Source: E44-bin32 sp034430615 (GTDB taxonomy: Bacteria; Chloroflexota; Anaerolineae; Anaerolineales; E44-bin32). Taken from it: a DNA stretch of 11,118 bases. Below are positions 5,526 to 11,118 of the stretch, piece after piece. The stretch is taken from NCBI GenBank assembly GCA_034430615.1, contig DAOUEJ010000104.1:1-11118 (forward strand), given 5' to 3'. Made by a program: the position numbers and the translations under genes. How positions within the stretch are numbered: the stretch's first letter is position 1; every line of letters starts with the position of its first letter. Under the pieces are notes generated by a model. That model searched no databases and had not been told where the DNA came from. It saw only the letters and a program-made list of their open reading frames with translations.

Positions 5526-5830
5526 AAAACACTTTCTCAATTCCATTCATGTTCCCTTTGGCGCCGAGGTGCGTAGAAAAACTAAAGCAGCGGGATCTAC
5601 GGTTCCTATTTTCATACGAAATCTTCGAACCCTTCCTGTATGTGAACAAACCGTGGTCGTCACTACGGCGAACGCGATGACACAATTCTCAAAGTCCATT
5701 GATTCGGGATACGTTATCTCTAGCAAGTCAAAGGAGGTGACCAACAACGGGGAGACTATTCATCGTCGATTACATTCAAATTAAGATTCGTACCAAGAAG
5801 ATGTTCCGCCATAAAATATAGGAGAAGAAC
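5526..5830 (+). other. Long 5' leader of the binding-protein mRNA
   Basis: About 300 transcribed bases lie between the operator and the ATG at 5831. I see no convincing gene. The frame open from 5476 to 5784 would begin in the -35 box and has no domain. Visible elements are a 7-bp hairpin CCGTGGT-cgtc-ACTACGG (5651-5668, one G-T pair) and an 11-base anti-16S match at 5730-5740. I cannot assign a known riboswitch class. A small regulatory RNA, a leader-mediated control element or the scar of an earlier gene are possible. Confidence 0.45.
5730..5740 (+). promoter_or_regulatory. Strong Shine-Dalgarno-like sequence without an adjacent start codon
   Basis: AAAGGAGGTGA is complementary to 11 consecutive bases of the usual 16S rRNA 3' end. 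No ATG, GTG or TTG lies 4-14 bases downstream, and the nearest candidate is a poor ATT at 5758. It is about 90 bases before the real start at 5831, which has its own AGGAG. Confidence 0.55.
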
Positions 5831-7228
5831 ATGAAGAAAATCACGTTGGCATCGATTTCTTTGTTGCTTCTATGCAGCATAATCCTGGGTGCATGTGCGA
5901 CGGCAACAACCACTGCCCCCGCAGCAACACAGGCTCCCACCACTGCGGCTGCTACCGAAGCGCCGCCGAGCACCGCGCCTACGGAGGCTCCGGCAGCCAA
6001 GGGTCCGAACTGCGGGACGGATCCTGTCGTGCTGAACGCTTACTTCGAGACAGGATTCACCATCCCCTTCGATCTTGCTGATGAGTTCACCAAGCAATTC
6101 CCGAAAGTGACCTGGGACATCAAGCAGGACCAGTTCGCGAATCTCATCACCACGACGCCGCTCCTGCTCGCAGGTGACAACCCGCCTGACCTGCTTCGGC
6201 TGCCGACGATGGTCTCGTTCGCCAAGGACGGCCTCCTCATGGACCTCGACGGCTACGCGGTGGCGTTCGGCTGGGATAAGTGGCCGGTGCCGCAGCTCAA
6301 CCAGAACCGGGTCGCGGCAGACGGCACGCGCGGCAGCGGGACCCTCTATGCCATGGGCCTCAACTACAGCCTGACTGGCATCTTCTACAACAAGGAGCTG
6401 GCGGCCCAGATCGGCATGACCGAGCCGCCCAAGACGCTTGCTGAGTTCGACGACCTGCTCGCCGCGGCCAAGGCGGCCGGACTCCAACCGATCATGGAGT
6501 GGGGCAGCGCCAAGAGCGGCATGGGGCTCGCCTTCCCGCTCCAGAACCTGATGGCTGCCTACGGCCCGGTCGGACCGATCAACGACTGGATCTTCCAGAA
6601 GCCAGGCGCGACGATCGATACGCCGTCGAACCTCCTCGCTGCCCAGCACCTCGAGCGATGGATCCAGGCCGGCTACTTCCCGCCCGACATCAACGCCATT
6701 GAGTACACTGACGCTGCCTCCCGATTCACGCAGGGCGAGGGTGTCTTCACCTTCAACGGCGACTGGCAGAACGCAGGCTACGACGCCGGTATGCCCGGCA
6801 ATGTCGGGTTCTTCCTGATGCCGCCTGCCGACGCCGGTGGAGCACCTGCTGCGATGTCTGCCCCGCTGACCTATGGGATCGCAGCCAACGCCAAGCACGC
6901 GGACTGCGCTGCGTTCTTCTTCGACTGGGTCGCCACTAACGATGTTGCCCGCACGATTAACGTCAACATCGGTGGCTCAAACCCGGGCGGCCCTGCGGGC
7001 GCTATGATGCCTGCCGCCGCTGCCGGCTCGGTCACGAACGAAACGCTCGCCGCCGGACCTGTCGTCGGCGCAGCCGGCAATTCGATGGACTTCATCGCCA
7101 ATGCGACGAGCTCGATCTTCGCCCAGGGCTGGACGCCTGAGCTCCAGAAGATGGTCGGCGGTCAGCAAGACGCTGCCGGTCTTCTCCAAGCCGTTCAGGC
7201 AGAATACGAGAGAGAACTCGTCCAGTAA
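5831..7228 (+). CDS. ABC transporter sugar-binding lipoprotein (extracellular solute-binding family 1)
   Basis: This 465-residue lipoprotein would capture a sugar outside the membrane and deliver it to the two permeases downstream. The signal peptide is MKKITLASISLLLLCSIILGAC, with lipobox LGAC at 19-22 and the acylated Cys at 22. An Ala/Thr/Pro-rich tether follows (about 23-57), then a UgpB/MalE-like fold from about 58, with PPDLLRLP, LYAMGLNYSLTGIFYNKELAA, PKTLAEFDDLL and F-TFNGDWQ segments typical of CUT1 binding proteins. AGGAG (5820-5824) stands 6 bases before the ATG. Composition is odd: the first 60-70 bases are as AT-rich as the leader, then the gene turns GC-rich and stays so. The ligand is not readable from sequence; the CE7 esterase in the locus hints at an acetylated xylo-oligosaccharide. 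Confidence 0.9.
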   Translation: MKKITLASISLLLLCSIILGACATATTTAPAATQAPTTAAATEAPPSTAPTEAPAAKGPNCGTDPVVLNAYFETGFTIPFDLADEFTKQFPKVTWDIKQDQFANLITTTPLLLAGDNPPDLLRLPTMVSFAKDGLLMDLDGYAVAFGWDKWPVPQLNQNRVAADGTRGSGTLYAMGLNYSLTGIFYNKELAAQIGMTEPPKTLAEFDDLLAAAKAAGLQPIMEWGSAKSGMGLAFPLQNLMAAYGPVGPINDWIFQKPGATIDTPSNLLAAQHLERWIQAGYFPPDINAIEYTDAASRFTQGEGVFTFNGDWQNAGYDAGMPGNVGFFLMPPADAGGAPAAMSAPLTYGIAANAKHADCAAFFFDWVATNDVARTINVNIGGSNPGGPAGAMMPAAAAGSVTNETLAAGPVVGAAGNSMDFIANATSSIFAQGWTPELQKMVGGQQDAAGLLQAVQAEYERELVQ

Positions 7229-7247
7229 TGATGAAAGCCTCGGGACG

Positions 7248-8219
7248 ATGACTACGCCTACCAAGGTCGAAAGTGACATCGATGTAGAGAGGTTAGGTAA
7301 TCGTCCCGGGCATCTTGATGTCTCCCGGCGGGCTCACTTCAGCAAACGAGTCCGCCGGGAGACCCTTGTTGGCTGGCTGTTCGTCCTGCCCGCGCTGCTC
7401 ATGTACGTGCTCTTCGTGCTCGTGCCTCTCCTGTTGACCATACTCTACTCGTTCTTCCACTGGAATGGCGTCGGTCCAATGATCTGGGTCGGTTTGAAGA
7501 ACTACGTAACGATCTTCCAGGTTCCCAACCTGCTGGGGACTATCAAAAACGCGTTCTGGCTGGTCGTGTGGTTCAGCATCATTCCGGTGGGCCTCGGTCT
7601 GATCGTCGCGAGCATTATTCACCGCGTGGCGACCGGGCGGCTCGGAGCAACAGCCCGGACCGTTCTGTTCCTACCTCAGGTTATCCCACTTGTCGCTGCC
7701 GGTATCATCTGGGGCTGGCTGCTGGCGCTCCCTGGCTTGATCAATCAGATCCTCAGGGCTGTCGGCCTGGGTGCGATCACCACTGCCTGGCTCGGTGACT
7801 TTGACTGGGCGCTCCCGGCCGTCGGCCTCATCGGAATCTGGGTGCTGATGGGATTCTGCATCGTCTTGCTATTGACCGGCATGACGAAGGTTGACCCGGC
7901 CCTATACGAGTCTGCGAGGATCGACGGCGCTAGCTGGTTCAGGGAGTTCATCGCGATCACCGTGCCGCTCCTCAGATACGAGGTCGGCGTGTGCCTGACC
8001 GTCACTGTGATTGCCGCGCTGGCCGCGTTTGACATCATCTGGGTCTCGACGGCCGGTGGACCTGGCAACGCGACATCCGTCCCCGGGATCCAGATCTACG
8101 TCCTCGCGTTCACCCAGCGAGCTGTGGGCCTGGCATCTGCTCTGGCCGTCATGCTCATGGTCCTGGTCGTCGCGGTCATCATCCCGATCCAGTGGCTGAG
8201 CCGGGAGAGAGCGCTATGA
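7248..8219 (+). CDS. Sugar ABC transporter permease, MalF/UgpA type
   Basis: The 323-residue inner-membrane permease begins at ATG 7248 (MTTPTKVESD), 19 bases after the binding-protein stop. The frame stays open upstream to 7101, but that would overlap the end of the binding-protein gene with a non-family sequence. Six hydrophobic segments are visible (about 41-70, 102-123, 138-160, 189-211, 246-265, 294-315). Between the fourth and fifth lies the EAA loop LYESARIDGASWFREFIAIT (about 219-238), which docks the cytoplasmic ATPase. WVSTAGGPGNATSV near 265-278 is characteristic of CUT1 MalF-like subunits. Its TGA overlaps the next start (ATGA). The Shine-Dalgarno is weak (GGGA at about 6 bases), so translation may depend on coupling. 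It would pair with the next permease as a heterodimer. Confidence 0.9.
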   Translation: MTTPTKVESDIDVERLGNRPGHLDVSRRAHFSKRVRRETLVGWLFVLPALLMYVLFVLVPLLLTILYSFFHWNGVGPMIWVGLKNYVTIFQVPNLLGTIKNAFWLVVWFSIIPVGLGLIVASIIHRVATGRLGATARTVLFLPQVIPLVAAGIIWGWLLALPGLINQILRAVGLGAITTAWLGDFDWALPAVGLIGIWVLMGFCIVLLLTGMTKVDPALYESARIDGASWFREFIAITVPLLRYEVGVCLTVTVIAALAAFDIIWVSTAGGPGNATSVPGIQIYVLAFTQRAVGLASALAVMLMVLVVAVIIPIQWLSRERAL

Positions 8220-9040
8220 GGGCCCCTCGCAGCGAAATCTGGACAGGCCGAGCCCTCCTCCTGGTGCTGATGGCGTTCACAATCCTGCCCTTCATCAGCA
8301 TCTTCATGACTGCACTGCATCCGTCGAACACTGTGCCGAACGGGCTCGAATGGCCCGCGCACCCTCAGTGGGGCAACTTCGTGGAGGCGTTCCGCGTCGC
8401 GCAGATGCCCAAGACCCTCGCGTCGAGCACGTTCATTGTCCTCGCCGTCGTGCCCGTGTCCCTTATTATCTCGACGATGGCCGGGTTCGCCATCGGTATG
8501 CTCCGCATCCCTGGCGCGTCCCTGCTCCTCTTCCTGTTCGTGTTCGGGTTAACGCTCCCGTTCCCGGGGATCATCATCCCCATTTATTTCTTGGAGCGGG
8601 CGTTGCATATCTACAACAGCAGGCTCGCGATCGTGCTGCCGCTGATCGCCTTGTACATGCCCTTCGCCGTCTTCTGGATGCGCGCCCACTTCGTCAACAT
8701 GCCAAGCGAGCTTTCAGAGGCGGCCCGCGTCGATGGCGCAACTACCTGGGACCTGTTCTGGCACATTCACATCCCGCTTGCTCGCCCGCCGATCGCATCT
8801 CTCGGGATCCTCATGTCCATTTGGACGTGGAACCAGTTTCTCATTGCGCTGGTGCTCGTTGAGGACCCGACGCAGCGAACGATGGCCGGTGCACTGGGAT
8901 ATTTCCAGGGCCACTACGCGACCGATATCCCCCTACTATGCGCCGCCACAATTCTGATCCTGGTGCCCACCCTAGTGGTGTTTATTCTGTTCCAGCGCCA
9001 GATCATCACGGCGCTGCTCCAGGGCTCACTCAAGGGATGA
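8216..9040 (+). CDS. Sugar ABC transporter permease, MalG/UgpE type
   Basis: The 274-residue permease starts at ATG 8216, overlapping the previous stop by 4 bases (ATGA) and preceded by GGGAGAG. The frame extends to 8192, but the coupled ATG is the natural start. There are about six membrane segments. The EAA motif SELSEAARVDGATTWDLFWH (about 164-183) is intact, and the C-terminus ITALLQGSLKG matches the family-typical tail of MalG-like proteins. Together with the upstream permease and lipoprotein it makes a CUT1 importer lacking its ATPase gene. In Gram-positive bacteria and Chloroflexota these often share an MsmK/UgpC-like ATPase encoded elsewhere (established for the family, inferred here). 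Confidence 0.92.
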   Translation: MRAPRSEIWTGRALLLVLMAFTILPFISIFMTALHPSNTVPNGLEWPAHPQWGNFVEAFRVAQMPKTLASSTFIVLAVVPVSLIISTMAGFAIGMLRIPGASLLLFLFVFGLTLPFPGIIIPIYFLERALHIYNSRLAIVLPLIALYMPFAVFWMRAHFVNMPSELSEAARVDGATTWDLFWHIHIPLARPPIASLGILMSIWTWNQFLIALVLVEDPTQRTMAGALGYFQGHYATDIPLLCAATILILVPTLVVFILFQRQIITALLQGSLKG

Positions 9041-9365
9041 GCAACGAGGCCCGGTGCAGCGATATGCCGGGTGTGTGCCGATCGGACTCGCGGATCGCTG
9101 CCGCTTCAAGGATTTCGTCGCTGTGGGGACAGGCCCGTCGTACAAACGTCCCGTGCCACTTCTTTGAGAGTCGTGATCCAGATGCTCATGGTGCGCATGG
9201 GGTCAGTCGGCGGTCGTCGATCCCCGGGAGGGCTAGCTAATTGGAGATTGCAGTGCGAGAATGAGCCATCCACTGTCATCTTCTCCTGCTCGGAGGGGAT
9301 CGTCGTTGTGAAGGTAACCGCCGGTGGTTACATCGCCGGAGATCATTTAAACCAGAGAGAACAGA
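9041..9365. other. Transition region after the transporter genes, possible gene remnant
   Basis: The first 200 bases keep the high GC of the transporter genes; composition then falls before the esterase. A 67-codon frame (ATG 9037 to 9240) overlaps the permease stop as ATGA, but its product (MSNEARCSDM...) resembles no family, and neighbouring frames have stops. It may be the decayed start of a fourth operon gene or chance. A 6-bp hairpin GTAACC-gccggt-GGTTAC (9314-9331) precedes the esterase and has no T-run. I found no copy of the LacI operator and no clear promoter, so the esterase may be read from the transporter promoter. Confidence 0.4.
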
Positions 9366-10340
9366 ATGCCACTCATTTTCGATCTTCCATTTGAGGAATT
9401 AGGAAGTTATCAGGGTAGAAATCCACGCCCGCAGAATTTTGATGCGTTCTGGGAGATGGGCCTCGTCGAAATGCGGGCGACCGATCCTCAGATCGAACTC
9501 GTGCCCGCCGAGTTTAAAGTAGCGAATGCGGAATGCTTTCACTTGTTTTTTACCGGGGTGGGCGGAGCGCGCATCCATGCGAAGTATCTTAAGCCGGATG
9601 CATCTGATCATCCCCATCCGGCCATCCTATTGTTCCACGGGTATACGGGCGACTCCGGCGATTGGTGCGATAAGCTTGGATATATTTCGGAGGGGTTCAC
9701 CGTAGCAGCATTGGACTGCCGCGGGCAGGCAGGATTGTCGGAAGACAGGAGCATTGTACATGGGAACACACTCCACGGGCATATCATCCGTGGATTGGAG
9801 GATGCTCTGAAGGGTTCGCCGGAGAAGCTGCTCTTCCGGCAAATCTTCCTCGATGCCGCTCAGCTTGCCGGGATTGTTATGGAAATGCCTGAGGTTGATG
9901 CGAATCGGGTGGGCGCAACGGGCAGCAGCCAGGGAGGTGCTCTGACCGTTGCCTGCTCTGCATTGGAACCTCGAATCAAGCGCGCAGCTCCAGTGTTTCC
10001 CTTCCTCTGCGATTACAAGCGGGTTTGGGAAATGGACCAGGTAAAAGATGCCTACCTAGAACTCCAAGAGTTTTTCCGTCATTCGGACCCTACACATTCT
10101 CTTGAAAATAGCGTCTTTGAGAAATTAGGCTACATCGACATCCAATTTCTGGCGTCTCGAATCCAGGCGGAAGTGATGTGGGGGATTGGATTGATGGATA
10201 CCATCTGCCCACCTTCAACCCAATTCGCCATATATAACAAGATCGTTTCACCCAAGCAAATGGGGATATATCCCGATTTCGGGCATGAAGATTTACCGGG
10301 TATGAATGATCGTATTTTTCAATTCATGATGGGATTGTAG
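9366..10340 (+). CDS. CE7-family acetyl esterase (acetyl xylan esterase / cephalosporin-C deacetylase type)
   Basis: The 324-residue alpha/beta hydrolase has the usual length and motif order of carbohydrate esterase family 7. RGQ at 119-121 is the family's signature before the nucleophile. GSSQG at 186-190 has catalytic Ser188. Asp278 is in GLMDTICPP, and His307 is in FGHE. FHGYTG (90-95) supplies the oxyanion-hole region. CE7 enzymes remove acetyl groups from short xylo-oligosaccharides and related acetylated compounds. No signal peptide is visible, so it should act in the cytoplasm after import by the adjacent transporter, which fits deacetylation of imported oligosaccharides. The ATG at 9366 has only a weak purine-rich stretch (AGAGAGAA) upstream. 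Its GC is lower than the permeases and closer to the LacI gene. Confidence 0.88.
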   Translation: MPLIFDLPFEELGSYQGRNPRPQNFDAFWEMGLVEMRATDPQIELVPAEFKVANAECFHLFFTGVGGARIHAKYLKPDASDHPHPAILLFHGYTGDSGDWCDKLGYISEGFTVAALDCRGQAGLSEDRSIVHGNTLHGHIIRGLEDALKGSPEKLLFRQIFLDAAQLAGIVMEMPEVDANRVGATGSSQGGALTVACSALEPRIKRAAPVFPFLCDYKRVWEMDQVKDAYLELQEFFRHSDPTHSLENSVFEKLGYIDIQFLASRIQAEVMWGIGLMDTICPPSTQFAIYNKIVSPKQMGIYPDFGHEDLPGMNDRIFQFMMGL

Positions 10341-10348
10341 GTGCTTGC

Positions 10349-10376
10349 TTGGCCTAGCATGGTGGGAATGTATAAC
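10349..10376 (+). promoter_or_regulatory. Possible promoter for the kinase gene
   Basis: TTGGCC (10349-10354), a 16-base spacer and TATAAC (10371-10376), 50 bases before the preferred ATG at 10426. No LacI-type palindrome is nearby, so the kinase could be expressed apart from the sugar operon. Confidence 0.35.
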
Positions 10377-10425
10377 ACATGCAAGGTAGAAGATCACTTT
10401 GGAACGTACAACGAGGTTTTTTTTA

Positions 10426-11082
10426 ATGAAGGGCGATAAACTTGTTCTTCAGGACCACCACAAACGAGCGGCAAGTGAGATAGTTAATCATCTCCTTCGA
10501 AATGTTGAGAGGGCAAAGACCAGATACGTAATCACTGTAGCCGGGGAATCGGGCAGCGGAAAATCTGAAACCGGCAAAGCAATTGCAGATGAATTGGCTA
10601 AATTCGGAATCAAATCCGTCGTGCTTGGACAGGATGATTATTTCGTACTTCCACCCAAATCGAATGACTTGAGACGGAGAGAAGATCCCGAATGGCTGGG
10701 ACCCCATGTCGAACTCATGCTTGATGTTCTGGAGCAAAATCTAATAGACGCCACTCAGGGGAAGGGAGAAATCGCTAAGCCTCTTGTTGATTATGAATCA
10801 AACTCGATCGAAGAAGAAATCATCAACCTGGATGGAATCAAAGTATTGATCGCAGAAGGAACCTATACATCTTTGCTCAGACATGTTGATACAAGGATAT
10901 TCATGTCCAGAAATTGGCTCGATACGTTGGAACATCGGCAGAAAAGAAAACGAGGTAACGAGGTCGGCGACCCCTTTATCGAGCAAGTGCTCAGATTAGA
11001 GCATAAAATCATCGCCGGACATCAGCATTTAGCGGATATTTTGATCACGAAAGAATACGACGTGGCGTTTATTGAACCATAG
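10426..11082 (+). CDS. Uridine-kinase-like P-loop kinase (PRK/Udk family)
   Basis: I choose ATG 10426 (218 residues), with GAGG 9 bases upstream; the frame continues to a TTG at 10399. The Walker A motif is GESGSGKS (40-47). QDDYF (69-73) corresponds to the substrate-binding and catalytic Asp region of uridine kinase and phosphoribulokinase. IAEGTY (142-147) is the Walker-B-like strand, and RQKRKRGNE (171-179) is a basic lid-like segment. These identify the uridine kinase/phosphoribulokinase superfamily; the true substrate (uridine, a sugar or another small hydroxyl compound) cannot be told. It follows the esterase by 85 bases on the same strand, so a role as sugar kinase-like partner is possible but unproven. 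The final 36 bases of the window hold nothing recognisable. Confidence 0.75.
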   Translation: MKGDKLVLQDHHKRAASEIVNHLLRNVERAKTRYVITVAGESGSGKSETGKAIADELAKFGIKSVVLGQDDYFVLPPKSNDLRRREDPEWLGPHVELMLDVLEQNLIDATQGKGEIAKPLVDYESNSIEEEIINLDGIKVLIAEGTYTSLLRHVDTRIFMSRNWLDTLEHRQKRKRGNEVGDPFIEQVLRLEHKIIAGHQHLADILITKEYDVAFIEP

Positions 11083-11118
11083 CCGATGTCGTGCAATAAC
11101 CGGTGTATCGGGATGAAC

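Noticed and set aside
5476..5784. 102-codon plus-strand frame before the binding-protein gene
   Set aside because: It starts within the -35 box, spans promoter and operator, has no domain and no Shine-Dalgarno at its start. Treated as leader DNA.
5870..6898. 342-codon minus-strand frame
   Set aside because: It lies opposite the GC-rich binding-protein gene, is Arg/Gly/Val-rich and has no recognisable domain; typical antisense shadow of a high-GC gene.
7101..7247. Upstream extension of the first permease
   Set aside because: It overlaps the binding-protein coding end by over 120 bases with Arg/Ser-rich sequence unlike CUT1 permeases.

Overview
The window reads as bacterial chromosome, most likely from an uncultured Chloroflexota (Anaerolineae-like) genome. 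This is an inference. Its main support is the substrate-binding lipoprotein, with a long Ala/Thr/Pro-rich linker after the lipobox, a style common in that phylum, together with a LacI / CUT1 sugar ABC transporter / CE7 esterase neighbourhood. No rRNA, tRNA or CRISPR array was seen.

Layout. (1) 1-1718, GC-rich: the 3' end of a probable radical SAM gene, overlapped by 4 bases (GTGA) by a HemW/HemN-like radical SAM gene. (2) 1730-1800: an imperfect palindrome with the architecture of an integron attC site, immediately after the second gene and exactly where composition drops. (3) 1801-4327, AT-richer accessory segment: a hairpin, a weak minus-strand ORF, a nested palindromic promoter/operator, and a two-gene unit made of a DUF6036/AbiEii-like nucleotidyltransferase and an overlapping partner with an internal winged-helix region (candidate toxin-antitoxin-like or defence module). 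After it come about 435 gene-poor bases with a possible 23-codon hydrophobic small ORF. (4) 4328-11082: a sugar-utilisation locus with a LacI-family repressor, a lipoprotein sugar-binding protein, two CUT1 permeases, an acetyl-xylan-esterase-like (CE7) hydrolase and a uridine-kinase-like P-loop kinase, all on the plus strand.

How the genes fit together. Two well-formed promoters, each followed by the same 14-bp palindrome TGAAAGTGCTTTCA at the expected transcription start, lie before the repressor gene and about 320 bases before the binding-protein gene. The simplest reading is an autoregulated LacI-type repressor that also controls uptake of an oligosaccharide. The importer has no ATPase gene here, so it probably uses a shared MsmK/UgpC-type ATPase encoded elsewhere. 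The CE7 esterase suggests the substrate is an acetylated plant oligosaccharide such as acetyl-xylo-oligosaccharide (inference). The three transporter genes are clearly more GC-rich than the repressor, esterase and kinase around them, so the locus looks mosaic.

The most unusual content is the attC-like site at a composition boundary, the nucleotidyltransferase/winged-helix pair with its palindromic near-leaderless promoter, and the long transporter leader carrying an 11-base perfect anti-16S match with no start codon behind it.
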